A DNA stretch of 64,000 nucleotides from contig OX326960.1 in NCBI GenBank assembly GCA_946800325.1, positions 14,532,393 through 14,596,392 of the forward strand, written 5' to 3'. How positions within the stretch are numbered: the stretch's first letter is position 1; each line of letters starts with the position of its first letter. The notes beneath the pieces were generated by a model. That model searched no databases, was not told the origin of the DNA, and saw only the letters and a program-made list of their open reading frames with translations. Shown in pieces: positions 43,901-58,700 of the stretch. Source of the stretch: Luzula sylvatica (lineage: Eukaryota; Streptophyta; Magnoliopsida; Poales; Juncaceae). The position numbers were made by a program, and so were the translations under genes.

Positions 43901-45770
43901 ACACGTTATTTGAACTCCTCAAAGCGTTAAAAACTTGTTTTGAATCGAAAAACAAACTTTCTTAGTGTTTGTGAAATTTGGTGAAAAGTTATGTAGTAAA
44001 AGATACGATACAAATGATCTAAAAACATGTTATTTGAATTCCTCAAAGCGTTAAAATCATGGTTTGAATCGAAAAACAAACTTTCTTAGTGTTTGTGAAA
44101 TTTGGTGAAAAGTTATGTAGTAAAAGATACGATACAAATGATCTAAAGACACGTTATTTGAACTCATCAAAGCGTTAAAATCTTGATTTGAATTGAAAAA
44201 CAAACTTTCTTAGTGTTTGTGAAATTTGGTGAAAAGTTATGTAGTAAAAGATACGATATAAATGATCTAAAGACACGTTATTTGAACTCCTCAAAGCGTT
44301 AAAATCTTGATTTGAATTGAAAAACAAACTTTCTTTGTGTTTGTGAAATTTGGTGAAAAGCTATGTAGTAAAAGATACGATACAATTGATCTCAAAACAC
44401 GTTATTTGAACTCCTCAAAGCTTTAAAAACTTGTTTTGAATCGAAAAACAAACTTTCTTAGTGTTTGTGAAATTTGGTGAAAAGTTATGTACTAAAAGAT
44501 ACGATACAAATGATCTAAAAACACGTTATTTGAATTCCTCAAAGCGTTAAAATCATGGTTTGAATCGAAAAACAAACTTTCTTAGTGTTTGTGAAATTTG
44601 GTGAAAAGTTATGTAGTAAAAGATACGATACAAATGATCTAAAGACACGTTATTTGAACTCCTCAAAGCGTTAAAATCTTGATTTGAATTGAAAAACAAC
44701 TTTCTTTGTGTTTGTGAAATTTGTGAAAAGCTATGTAGTAAAAGATACGATACAATTGATCTAAAAACACGTTATTTGAACTCCTCAAAGCGTTAAAAAC
44801 TTGTTTTGAATCGAAAAACAAACTTTCTTAGTGTTTGTGAAATTTGGTGAAAAGTTATGTAGTAAAAGATACGATACAAATGATCTAAAGATACGACACA
44901 ATTGATCTAAAAACACGCTATTTGAACTCCTCAAAGCGTTAAAATCTTGTTTTGAATCGAAAAACAAACTTTCTTAGTGTTTGTGAAATTTGGTGAAAAA
45001 TTATGTAGTAAAAGATGCGATACAATTGATCTAAAAACACGTTATTTGAACTCCTCAAAACGTTAAAATCTTGTTTTGAATCGAAAAACAAACTTTCTTA
45101 GTGTTTGTGAAATTTGGTGAAAAGTTATGTACTAAAAGATACGATACAAATGATCTAAAAACACGTTATTTGAACTCCTCAAAGCGTTAAAATCTTGTTT
45201 TGAATAGAAAAACAAACTCTCTTAGTGTTTGTGAAATTTGGTGAAAAGTTATGTAGTAAAAGATACGATACAATTGATCTAGAAACACGTTATTTGAACT
45301 CCGCAAAGCGTTAAAATCTTGTTTTGAATCGAAAAACAAACTTTCTTAGTGTTTGTGAAATTTGGTGAAAAGTTATGTACTAAAAGATACGATACAAATG
45401 ATCTAAAAACACGTTATTTGAACTCCTCAAAGCGTTAAAATCTTGTTTTGAATCGAAAAACAAACTTTCTTAGTGTTTGTGAAATTTGGTGAAAAATTAT
45501 GTACAAAAAGATACGATACAAATGATCTAAAAACACGTTATTTGAACTTCTTAAAACGCTAAAATCTTGTTTTGAGTCGAAAAACAAACTTTCTTAGTGT
45601 CTGTGAAATTTGGTGAAAAGTTATGTAGTAAAAGATACGATACAATTGATCTAAAAACACGTTATTCGAATTCCTCAAAGCGTTAAAATCTTGTTTTGAA
45701 TCGAAAAACTAACTTTCTTAGTGTTTGTGAAATTTGGTGAAAAGTTATGTACTAAAAGATACGATACAAA

Positions 45771-47114
45771 TGATCCAAAAACACGTTATTTGAACTCCTC
45801 AAAGCGTTAAAATCTAGTTTTGAATCGAAAAACAAAATTCCTTAGTGTTTGTGAAATTTGGTGAAAAATTATGTAGTAAAAGATGCGATACAATTGATCT
45901 AAAAACACGTTATTTGAACTCCTCAAATCGTTAAAATCTTGTTTTGAATAAAAAAACGAACTTTCTTAGTGTTTGTGAAATTTGGTGAAAAATTATGTAG
46001 TAAAAGATACGATACAAATGATCCAAAAACATGTCATTTGAACTCCTCAAAGCGTTAAAATCTTGTTTTGAATCGAAAAACAGACTTTCTTAGTGTTTGT
46101 GAAATTTGGTGAAAAGTTATGTACTAAAAGATACGATACAAATGATCTAAAAACACGTTATTTGAACTCCTCAAAGCGTTAAAATCTTGTTTTGAATCGA
46201 AAAACAAACTTTCTTAGTGTTTGTGAAATTTGGTGAAAAGTTATGTAGTAAAAGATACGACACAATTGATCTAAAAACACGTTATTTGAACTCCTGAAAG
46301 CGTTAAAATCTTGTTTTGAATCGAAAAACAAACTTTCTTAGTGTTTGTGAAATTTGGTGAAAAGTTATGTACTAAAAGATACGATACAAAGGATCTGAAA
46401 ACACGCTATTTGAACTCCTCAAAGCGTTAAAATCTTGTTTTGAATCGAAAAACGAACTTTCTTAGTGTTTGTGAAATTTGGTGAAAAGTTATGTACTAAA
46501 AGATACGATACAATTGATCTAAAAACACGTTATTTGAACTCCTCAAAGCGTTAAAATCTTGTTTTGAATCGAAAAACAAACTTTCTTAGTGTTTGTGAAA
46601 TTTGGTGAAAAGTTATGTAGTAAAAGATACGATACAATTGATCTAAAAACACGTTATTTGAACTCCTCAAAGCGTTAAAATCTTGATTTGAATTGGAAAA
46701 CCAACTTTCTTAGTGTTTGTGAAATTTGGTGAAAAGTTATGTATTAAAAGATACGATACAATTGATCTAAAAACACGTTATTTCAACTCCTCAAAGCGTT
46801 AAAATCTTGTTTTGAATCGAAAAACAAACTTTCTTAGTGTTTGTGAAATTTGGTGAAAAGTTATGTACTAAAAGATACGATACAAATGATCTAAAAACAC
46901 GTTATTTGAACTCCTCAAAGCGTTAAAATCTTGTTTTGAATCGAAAAACAAACTTTCTTAGTGTTTGTGAAATTTGGTGAAAAGTTATGTACTAAAAGAT
47001 ACGATACAATTGATCTAAAAAAACGTTATTTGAACTCCTCAAAGCGTTAAAATCTTGATTTGAATTGAAAAACAAACTTTCTTAGTGTTTGTGAAATTTG
47101 GTGAAAAGTTATGT
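45771..47114. repeat. Older segmental satellite duplication, copy 1
   Basis: Shares with 47631-48974 the same monomer series at an offset of 1860 bp (15 x 124), including GAATAAAAAAACGAAC (45951/47811) and CTCCTGAAAG (46291/48151). There are several private differences (CAGACTTTC at 46081, AAACGAAC near 46451, CCAACTTTC near 46700), so it is older than the 2604-bp pair. Confidence 0.75.
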
Positions 47115-47630
47115 ACTAAAAGATACGATACAAATGATCTAAAAACACGTTATTTGAACTCCTCAAAGCGTTAAAATCTTGTTTTGAATCGAAAAACAAA
47201 CTCTCTTAGTGTTTGTGAAATTTGGTGAAAAGTTATGTAGTAAAAGATACGATACAATTGATCTAAAAACATGTTATTTGAACTCCGCAAAGCGTTAAAA
47301 TCTTGTTTTGAATCGAAAAACAAACTTTCTTAGTGTTTGTGAAATTTGGTGAAAAGTTATGTACTAAAAGATACGATACAAATGATCTAAAAACACGTTA
47401 TTTGAACTCCTCAAAGCGTTAAAATCTTGTTTTGAATCGAAAAACAAACTTTCTTAGTGTTTGTGAAATTTGGTGAAAAATTATGTACAAAAAGATACGA
47501 TACAAATGATCTAAAAACACGTTATTTGAACTCCTCAAAGCGTTAAAATCTTGTTTTGAATCGAAAAACAAACTTTCTTAGTGTTTGTGAAATTTGGTGA
47601 AAAATTATGTACAAAAAGATACGATACAAA

Positions 47631-48974
47631 TGATCCAAAAACACGTTATTTGAACTCCTCAAAGCGTTAAAATCTAGTTTTGAATCGAAAAACAAAATTC
47701 CTTAGTGTTTGTGAAATTTGGTGAAAAATTATGTAGTAAAAGATGCGATACAATTGATCTAAAAACACGTTATTTGAACTCCTCAAATCGTTAAAATCTT
47801 GTTTTGAATAAAAAAACGAACTTTCTTTGTGTTTGTGAAATTTGGTGAAAAATTATGTAGTAAAAGATACGATACAAATGATCCAAAAACATGTCATTTG
47901 AACTCCTCAAAGCGTTAAAATCTTGTTTTGAATCGAAAAACAAACTTTCTTAGTGTTTGTGAAATTTGGTGAAAAGTTATGTACTAAAAGATACGATACA
48001 AATGATCTAAAAACACGTTATTTGAACTCCTCAAAGCGTTAAAATCTTGTTTTGAATCGAAAAACAAACTTTCTTAGTGTTTGTGAAATTTGGTGAAAAG
48101 TTATGTAGTAAAAGATACGACACAATTGATCTAAAAACACGTTATTTGAACTCCTGAAAGCGTTAAAATCTTGTTTTGAATCGAAAAACAAACTTTCTTA
48201 GTGTTTGTGAAATTTGGTGAAAAGTTATGTACTAAAAGATACGATACAAAGGATCTGAAAACACGCTATTTGAACTCCTCAAAGCGTTAAAATCTTGTTT
48301 TGAATCGAAAAACAAACTTTCTTAGTGTTTCTGAAATTTGGTGAAAAGTTATGTACTAAAAGATACGATACAATTGATCTAAAAACACGTTATTTGAACT
48401 CCTCAAAGCGTTAAAATCTTGTTTTGAATCGAAAAACAAACTTTCTTAGTGTTTGTGAAATTTGGTGAAAAGTTATGTAGTAAAAGATACGATACAATTG
48501 ATCTAAAAACACGTTATTTGAACTCCTCAAAGCGTTAAAATCTTGATTTGAATTGGAAAACAAACTTTCTTAGTGTTTGTGAAATTTGGTGAAAAGTTAT
48601 GTATTAAAAGATACGATACAATTGATCTAAAAACACGTTATTTCAACTCCTCAAAGCGTTAAAATCTTGTTTTGAATCGAAAAACAAACTTTCTTAGTGT
48701 TTGTGAAATTTGGTGAAAAGTTATGTACTAAAAGATACGATACAAATGATCTAAAAACACGTTATTTGAACTCCTCAAAGCGTTAAAATCTTGTTTTGAA
48801 TCGAAAAACAAACTTTCTTAGTGTTTGTGAAATTTGGTGAAAAGTTATGTACTAAAAGATACGATACAATTGATCTAAAAACACGTTATTTGAACTCCTC
48901 AAAGCGTTAAAATCTTGATTTGAATTGAAAAACAAACTTTCTTAGTGTTTGTGAAATTTGGTGAAAAGTTATGT
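47631..48974. repeat. Older segmental satellite duplication, copy 2
   Basis: Partner of 45771-47114. Private differences here include TTTCTTTGTG (about 47822) and TTTCTGAAATTT (about 48328). The match ends where copy 1 has ATGTACTAAA (47111) and this copy has ATGTAGTAAA (48971). Confidence 0.75.
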
Positions 48975-51900
48975 AGTAAAAGATACGATACAATTGATCT
49001 AAAAACACGTTATTTGAACTCCTCAAAGCGTTAAAATCTTGATTTGAATTGAAAAACAAACTTTCTTAGTGTTCGTGAAATTTGGTGAAAAGTTATGTGG
49101 TAAAAGATACGATACAAATGATCTAAAAACACGTTATTTGAACACCCCAAAGCGTTAAAATCTTGTTTTGAAACGAAAAACACACTTTCTTAGTGTTTGT
49201 GATATATGGTGAAAAATTATGTAGTAAAAGATACGATACAATTGATCTCAAAACACGTTATTTGAACTCCTCAAAGCGTTAAAATCTTGTTTTGAATCGA
49301 AAAACAAACTTTCTTAGTGTTTGTGAAATTTGGTGAAAAGTTATGTAGTAAAATATACGATACAATTGATCTAAAAACACGTTATTTGAACTCCTGAAAG
49401 CGTTAAAATCTTGTTTTGAATCGAAATACAAACTTTCTTAGTGGTTGTGAAATTTGGTGAAAAGTTATGTAGTAAAAGATACGATACAATTGATCTAAAA
49501 ACACGTTATTTGAACTCCTCAAAGCGTTAAAATCTTGTTTTGAATCGAAAAACAAACTTTCTTTGTGTTTGTGAAATTTGGTGAAAAGCTATGTAGTAAA
49601 AGATACGATACAATTGATCTAAAAACACGTTATTTGAACTCCTCAAAGCGTTAAAAACTTGTTTTGAATCGAAAAACAAACTTTCTTAGTGTTTGTGAAA
49701 TTTGGTGAAAAGTTATGTACTAAAAGATACGATACAAATGATCTAAAAACACGTTATTTGAATTCCTCAAAGCGTTAAAATCATGGTTTGAATCGAAAAA
49801 CAAACTTTCTTAGTGTTTGTGAAATTTGGTGAAAAGTTATGTAGTAAAAGATACGATACAAATGATCTCAAAACACGTTATTTGAACTCCTCAAAGCGTT
49901 AAAATCTTGATTTGAATTGAAAAACAAACTTTCTTTTTGTTTGTGAAATTTGGTGAAAAGCTATGTAGTAAAAGATACGATACAATTGATCTAAAAACAC
50001 GTTATTTGAACTCCTCAAAGCGTTGAAAACTTGTTTTGAATCGAAAAACAAACTTTCTTAGTGTTTGTGAAATTTGGTGAAAAGTTATGTAGTAAAAGAT
50101 ACGATACAAATGATCTCAAAACATGTTATTTGAACTCCTCAAAGCGTTAAAATCATGGTTTGAATCGAAAAACAAACTTTCTTAGTATTTGTGAAATTTG
50201 CTGAAACGTTATGTAGTAAAAGATACGACACAATTGATCTAAAAACACGCTATTTGAACTCCTCAAAGCGTTAAAATCTTGTTTTGAATCGAAAAACAAA
50301 CTTTCTTAGTGTTTGTGAAATTTGGTGAAAAATTATGTAGTAAAAGATGCGATACAATTGATCTAAAAACACGTTATTTGAACTCCTCAAAGCGTTAAAA
50401 TCTTGTTTTGAATCGAAAAACAAACTTTCTTAGTGTTTGTGAAATTAGGTGAAAAGTTATGTAGTAAAAGATACGATACAAATGATCTAAAAACACGTTA
50501 TTTGAACTCCTCAAAGCGTTAAAATCTTGTTTTGAATCGAAAAACAAACTTTCTTAGTGTTTGTGAAATTTGGTGAAAAGTTATGTAGTAAAAGATACGA
50601 TACAATTGATCTAAAAACACGTTATTTGAACTCCTCAAAGCGTTAAAATTTTGTTTTGAATCGAAAAACAAACTTTCTTAGTGTTTGTGAAATTTGGTGA
50701 AAAGTTATGTACTAAAAGATACGATACAAATGATCTAAAAACACGTTATTTGAACTCCTCAAAGCGTTAAAATCTTGTTTTGAATCGAAAAACAAACTTT
50801 CTTAGTGTTTGTGAAATTTGGTGAAAAGTTATGTAGTAAAAGATACGACACAATTGATCTAAAAACACGTTATTTGAACTCCTCAAAGCGTTAAAATCTT
50901 GTTTTGAATCGAAAAACAAACTTTCTTAGTGTTTGTGAAATTTGGTGAAAAGTTATGTACTAAAAGATACGATACAAAGGATCTGAAAACACGCTATTTG
51001 AACTCCTCAAAGCGTTAAAATCTTGTTTTGAATCGAAAAACAAACTTTCTTAGTGTTTGTGAAATTTGGTGAAAAGTTATGTACTAAAAGATACGATACA
51101 ATTGATCTAAAAACACGTTATTTGAACTCCTCAAAGCGTTAAAATCTTGTTTTGAATCGAAAAACAAACTTTCTTAGTGTGTGTGAAATTTGGTGAAAAG
51201 TTATGTACTAAAAGATACGATACAAATGATCTAAAAACACGTTATTTGAATTCCTCAAAGCGTTAAAATCATGGTTTGAATCGAAAAACAAACTTTCTTA
51301 GTGTTTGTGAAATTTGGTGAAAAGTTATGTAGTAAAAGATACGATACAAATGATCTAAAGACACGTTATTTGAACTCCTCAAAGCGTTAAAATCTTGATT
51401 TGAATTGAAAAACAAACTTTCTTTGTGTTTGTGAAATTTGGTGAAAAGCTATGTAGTAAAAGATACGATACAATTGATCTAAAAACACGTTATTTGAACT
51501 CCTCAAAGCGTTAAAAACTTGTTTTGAATCGAAAAACAAACTTTCTTAGTGTTTGTGAAATTTGGTGAAAAGTTATGTAGTAAAAGATACGATACAAATG
51601 ATCTAAAAACATGTTATTTGAATTCCTCAAATCGTTAAAATCATGGTTTGAATCGAAAAACAAACTTTCTTAGTGTTTGTGAAATTTGGTGAAAAGTTAT
51701 GTAGTAAAAGATACGATACAAATGATCTAAAGACACGTTATTTGAACTCATCAAAGCGTTAAAATCTTGATTTGAATTGAAAAACAAACTTTATTAGTGT
51801 TTGTGATATTTGGTGAAAAATTATGTAGTAAAAGATACGATACAATTGATCTCAAAACACGTTATTTGAACTCCTCAAAGCGTTAAAATCTTGTTTTGAA

Positions 51901-54900
51901 TCGAAAAACAAACTTTCTTAGTGTTTGTGAAATTTGGTGAAAAGCTATGTAGTAAAAGATACGATACAATTGATCTAAAAACACGTTATTTGAACTCCTC
52001 AAAGCTTTAAAAACTTGTTTTGAATCGAAAAACAAACTTTCTTAGTGTTTGTGAAATTTGGTGAAAAGTTATGTACTAAAAGATACGATACAAATGATCT
52101 AAAAACACGTTATTTGAATTCCTCAAAGCGTTAAAATCATGGTTTGAATCGAAAAACAAACTTTCTTAGTGTTTGTGAAATTTGGTGAAAAGTTATGTAG
52201 TAAAAGATACGATACAAATGATCTAAAGACACGTTATTTGAACTCCTCAAAGCGTTAAAATCTTGATTTGAATTGAAAAACAAACTTTCTTTGTGTTTGT
52301 GAAATTTGTGAAAAGCTATGTAGTAAAAGATACGATACAATTGATCTAAAAACACGTTATTTGAACTCCTCAAAGCGTTAAAAACTTGTTTTGAATCGAA
52401 AAACAAACTTTCTTAGTGTTTGTGAAATTTGGTGAAAAGTTATGTAGTAAAAGATACGATACAAATGATCTAAAGATACGACACAATTGATCTAAAACCA
52501 CGCTATTTGAACTCCTCAAAGCGTTAAAATCTTGTTTTGAATCGAAAAACAAACTTTCTTAGTGTTTGTGAAATTTGGTGAAAAATTATGTAGTAAAAGA
52601 TGCGATACAATTGATATAAAAACATGTTATTTGAACTCCTCAAAGCGTTAAAATCTTGTTTTGAATCGAAAAACAAACTTTCTTAGTGTTTGTGAAATTT
52701 GGTGAAAAGTTATGTACTAAAAGATACGATACAAATGATCTAAAAACACGTTATTTGAACTCCTCAAAGCGTTAAAATCTTGTTTTGAATCGAAAAACAA
52801 ACTTTCTTAGTGTTTGTGAAATTTGGTGAAAAATTATGTACAAAAAGATACGATACAAATGATCTAAAAACACGTTATTTGAACTCCTCAAAACGCTAAA
52901 ATCTTGTTTTGAATCGAAAAACAAACTTTCTTAGTGTTTGTGAAATTTGGTGAAAAGTTATGTAGTAAAAGATACGATACAATTGATCTAAAAACACGTT
53001 ATTCGAATTCCTCAAAGCGTTAAAATCTTGTTTTGAATCGAAAAACTAACTTTCTTAGTGTTTGTGAAATTTGGTGAAAAGTTATGTACTAAAAGATACG
53101 ATACAAATGATCCAAAAACACGTTATTTGAACTCCTCAAAGCGTTAAAATCTAGTTTTGAATCGAAAAACAAAATTCCTTAGTGTTTGTGAAATTTGGTG
53201 AAAAATTATGTAGTAAAAGATGCGATACAATTGATCTAAAAACACGTTATTTGAACTCCTCAAATCGTTAAAATCTTGTTTTGAATAAAAAAACAAACTT
53301 TCTTAGTGTTTGTGAAATTTGGTGAAAAGTTATGTAGTAAAAGATACGATACAAATGATCCAAAAACATGTCATTTGAACTCCTCAAAGCGTTAAAATCT
53401 TGTTTTGAATCGAAAAACAAACTTTCTTAGTGTTTGTGAAATTTGGTGAAAAGTTATGTACTAAAAGATACGATACAATTGATCTAAAAACACGTTATTT
53501 GAACTCCTCAAAGCGTTAAAATCTTGTTTTGAATCGAAAAACAAACTTTCTTAGTGTTTGTGAAATTTGGTGAAAAGTTATGTAGTAAAAGATACGATAC
53601 AATTGATCTAAAAACACGTTATTTGAACTCCTCAAAGCGTTAAAATCTTGATTTGAATTGGAAAACAAACTTTCTTAGTGTTTGTGAAATTAGGTGAAAA
53701 GTTATGTATTAAAAAATACGATACAATTGATCTAAAAACACGTTATTTCAACTCCTCAAAGCGTTAAAATCTTGTTTTGAATCGAAAAACAAACTTTCTT
53801 AGTGTTTGTGAAATTTGGTGAAAAGTTATGTACTAAAAGATACGATACAAATGATCTAAAAACACGTTATTTGAACTCCTCAAAGCGTTAAAATCTTGTT
53901 TTGAATCGAAAAACAAACTTTCTTAGTGTTTGTGAAATTTGGTGAAAAGTTATGCAGTAAAAGATGCGACACAATTGATCTAAAAACACGTTTTTTGAAC
54001 TCCTCAAAGCGCTAAAATCTTGTTTTGAATCGAAAAACAAACTTTCTTAGTATTTGTGAAATTTGGTGAAAAGCTATGTAGTAAAAGATACGATACAATT
54101 GATCTAAAAACATGTTATTTGAACTCCTCAAAGCGTTAAAATCTTGTTTTGAATCGAAAATCAAACTTTCTTAGTGTTTGTGAAATTTGGTGAAAAGTAA
54201 TGTACTAAAAGATACGATACAAATAATCTGAAAACACGTTATTTGAACTCCTCAAAGCGTTAAAATCTTGTTTTGAATCGAAAAACAAACTTTCTTAGTG
54301 TTTGTGAAATTTGGTGAAAAGTTATGTAGTAAAAGATATGATACCATTGATCTAAAAACACGTTATTTGAATTCCTCAAAGCGTTAAAATCTTGTTTAGA
54401 ATCGAAAAACAAACTTTCTTAGTGTTTGTGAAATTTGGTGAAAAGTTATGTACTAAAAGAAACGATACAAATGATCTGAAAACACGCTATTTGAACTCCT
54501 GAAAGCGTTAAAATCTTGTTTTGAATCGAAAAACAAACTTTCTTAGTGTTTGTGAAATTTGGTGAAAAGTTATGTAGTAAAAGATACGATACAATTGATC
54601 TAAAAATACGTTATTTGAACTCCTCAAAGCGTTAAAATCTTGATTTGAATTGAAAAACAAACTTTCTTAGTGTTTGTGAAATTTGGTGAAAAGTTATGTA
54701 GTAAAAGATACGATACAATTGATCTAAAAACACGTTATTTGAACTCCTCAAAGCGTTAAAATCTTGGTTTGAATTGAAAAACAAACTTTCTTAGTGTTCG
54801 TGAAATTTGGTGAAAAGTTATGTGGTAAAAGATACGATACAAATGATCTAAAAACACGTTATTTGAACACCCCAAAGCGTTAAAATCTTGTTTTGAAACG

Positions 54901-55704
54901 AAAAACAAACTTTCTTAGTGTTTGTGATATTTGGTGAAAAATTATGTAGTAAAAGATACGATACAATTGATCTCAAAACACGTTATTTGAACTCCTCAAA
55001 GCGTTAAAATCTTGTTTTGAATCGAAAAACAAACTTTCTTAGTGTTTGTGAAATTTGGTGAAAAGTTATGTAGTAAAATATACGATACAATTGATCTAAA
55101 AACACGTTATTTGAACTCCTTAAAGCGTTAAAATCTTGTTTTGAATCGAAATACAAACTTTCTTAGTGTTTGTGAACTTTGGTGAAAAGTTATGTAGTAA
55201 AAGATACGATACAATTGATCTAAAAACACGTTATTTGAACTCCTCAAAGCGTTAAAATCTTGTTTTGAATCGAAAAACAAACTTTCTTTGTGTTTGTGAA
55301 ATTTGGTGAAAAGCTATGTAGTAAAAGATACGATACAAATGATCTAAAAACACGTTATTTGAACTCCTCAAAGCGTAAAAACATGTTTTGAATCGAAAAA
55401 CAAACTTTCTTAGTGTTTGTGAAATTTGGTGAAAAGTTATGTACTAAAAGATACGATACAAATGATCTAAAAACACGTTATTTGAATTCCTCAAAGCGTT
55501 AAAATCATGGTTTGAATCGAAAAACAAACTTTCTTAGTGTTTGTGAAATTTGGTGAAAAGTTATGTAGTAAAAGATACGATACAAATGATCTAAAGACAC
55601 GTTATTTGAACTCCTCAAAGCGTTAAAATCTTGATTTGAATTGAAAAACAAACTTTCTTTGTGTTTGTGAAATTTGGTGAAAAGCTATGTAGTAAAAGAT
55701 ACGA

Positions 55705-55769
55705 TACAATTGATCTAAAAACACGTTGTTTGTGAAATTTGGTGAAAAGTTATGTGGTAAAAGATACGA
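55705..55769. repeat. Truncated 65-bp satellite monomer
   Basis: The monomer runs TACAATTGATCTAAAAACAC-GTT and then jumps straight to GTTTGTGAAATTTGG, losing 59 bp (from ATTTGAACTCC through TTCTTAGT). All monomers downstream are shifted relative to the upstream 124-bp phase. It is the only large internal monomer deletion I found. Confidence 0.9.
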
Positions 55770-58700
55770 TACAAATGATCTAAAAACACGTTATTTGAAC
55801 TCCTCAAAGCGTTAAAATCTTGTTTTGAATCGAAAAACAAACTTTCTTAGTGTTTGTGAAATTTGGTGAAAAGTTATGTACTAAAAGATACGATACAATT
55901 GATCTAAAAACACGTTATTTGAACTCCTCAAAGCGTTAAAATCTTGATTTGAATTGAAAAACAAACTTTCTCAGTGTTTGTGAAATTTGGTGAAAAGTTA
56001 TGTAGTAAAAGATACGATACAATTGATCTAAAAACACGTTATTTGAACTCCTCAAAGCGTTAAAATCTTGATTTGAATTGAAAAACAAACTTTCTTAGTG
56101 TTCGTGAAATTTGGTGAAAAGTTATGTGGTAAAAGATACGATACAAATGATCTAAAAACACGTTATTTGAACACCCCCAAAGCGTTAAAATCTTGTTTTG
56201 AAACGAAAAACACACTTTCTTAGTGTTTGTGATATATGGTGAAAAATTACGTAGTAAAAGATACGATACAATTGATCTCAAAACACGTTATTTGAACTCC
56301 TCAAAGCGTTAAAATCTTGTTTTGAATCGAAAAACAAACTTTCTTAGTGTTTGTGAAATTTGGTGAAAAGTTATGTAGTAAAATATACGATACAATTGAT
56401 CTAAAAACACGTTATTTGAACTCCTGAAAGCGTTAAAATCTTGTTTTGAATCGAAATACAAACTTTCTTAGTGTTTGTGAAATTTGGTGAAAAGTTATGT
56501 AGTAAAAGATACGATACAATTGATCTAAAAACACGTTATTTGAACTCCTCAAAGCGTTAAAATCTTGTTTTGAATCGAAAAACAAACTTTCTTTGTGTTT
56601 GTGAAATTTGGTGAAAAGCTATGTAGTAAAAGATACGATACAATTGATCTAAAAACACGTTATTTGAACTCCTCAAAGCGTTAAAATCTTGTTTTGAATC
56701 GAAAAACAAACTTTCTTTGTGTTTGTGAAATTTGGTGAAAAGCTATGTAGTAAAAGATACGATACAATTGATCTAAAAACACGTTATTTGAACTCCTCAA
56801 AGCGTTAAAATCTTGTTTTGAATCGAAAAACAAACTTTCTTAGTGTTTGTGAAATTTGGTGAAAAGTTATGTAGTAAAAGATACGATACAATTGATCTAA
56901 AAACACGTTATTTGAACTCCTCAAAGCGTTAAAATCTTGATTTGAATTGAAAAACAAACTTTCTTAGTGTTTGTGAAATTTGGTGAAAAGTTATGTATTA
57001 AAAGATACGATACAATTGATCTAAAAACACGTTATTTCAACTCCTCAAAGCGTTAAAATCTTGTTTTGAATCGAAAAACAAACTTTCTTAGTGTTTGTGA
57101 AATTTGGTGAAAAGTTATGTACTAAAAGATACGATACAAATGATCTAAAAACACGTTATTTGAACTCCTCAAAGCGTTAAAATCTTGTTTTGAATCGAAA
57201 AACAAACTTTCTTAGTGTTTGTGAAATTTGGTGAAAAGTTATGTACTAAAAGATAAGATACAATTGATCTAAAAACACGCTATTTGAACTCCTCAAAGCG
57301 TTAAAATCTTGTTTTGAATCGAAAAACAAACTTTCTTAGTGTTTGTGAAATTTGGTGAAAAGTTATGTAGTAAAAGATGCGACACAATTGATCTAAAATC
57401 ACGTTTTTTGAACTCCTCAAAGCGTTAAAATCTTGTTTTGAATCGAAAAACAAACTTTCTTAGTGTTTGTGAAATTTGGTGAAAAGTTATGTACTAAAAG
57501 ATAAGATACAATTGATCTAAAAACACGCTATTTGAACTCCTCAAAGCGTTAAAATCTTGTTTTGAATCGAAAAACAAACTTTCTTAGTGTTTGTGAAATT
57601 TGGTGAAAAGTTATGTAGTAAAAGATACGATACAATTGATCTAAAAACACGTTATTTGAACTCCTCAAAGCGTTAAAATCTTGATTTGAATTGGAAAACA
57701 AACTTTCTTAGTGTTTGTGAAATTTGGTGAAAAGTTATGTATTAAAAGATACGATACAATTGATCTAAAAACACGTTATTTCAACTCCTCAAAGCGTTAA
57801 AATCTTGTTTTGAATCGAAAAACAAACTTTCTTAGTGTTTGTGAAATTTGGTGAAAAGTTATGTAGTAAAAGATACGATACAATTGATCTAAAAACACGT
57901 TATTTGAACTCCTCAAAGCGTTAAAATCTTGATTTGAATTGAAAAACAAACTTTCTTAGTGTTTGTGAAATTTGGTGAAAAGTTATGTACTAAAAGATAC
58001 GATACAATTGATCTAAAAACACGTTATTTGAACTCCTCAAAGCGTTAAAATCTTGTTTTGAATCGAAAAACAAACTTTCTTAGTGTTTGTGAAATTTGGT
58101 GAAAAGTTATGTAGTAAAAGATACGATACAATTGATCTAAAAACACGTTATTTGAACTCCTCAAAGCGTTAAAATCTTGATTTGAATTGGAAAACAAACT
58201 TTCTTAGTGTTTGTGAAATTTGGTGAAAAGTTATGTATTAAAAGATACGATACAATTGATCTAAAAACACGTTATTTGAACTCCTCAAAGCGTTAAAATC
58301 TTGTTTTGAATCGAAAAAGAAACTTTCTTAGTGTTTGTGAAATTTGGTGAAAAGTTATGTACTAAAAGATACGATACAAATGATCTAAAAACACGTTATT
58401 TGAACTCCTCAAAGCGTTAAAATCTTGTTTTGAATCGAAAAACAAACTTTCTTAGTGTTTGTGAAATTTGGTGAAAAGTTATGTACTAAAAGATAAGATA
58501 CAATTGATCTAAAAACACGCTATTTGAACTCCTCAGAGCGTTAAAATCTTGTTTTGAATCGAAAAACAAACTTTCTTAGTGTTTGTGAAATTTGGTGAAA
58601 AGTTATGTAGTAAAAGATGCGACACAATTGATCTAAAAACACGTTTTTTGAACTCCTCAAAGCGTTAAAATCTTGTTTTGAATCGAAAAACAAACTTTCT

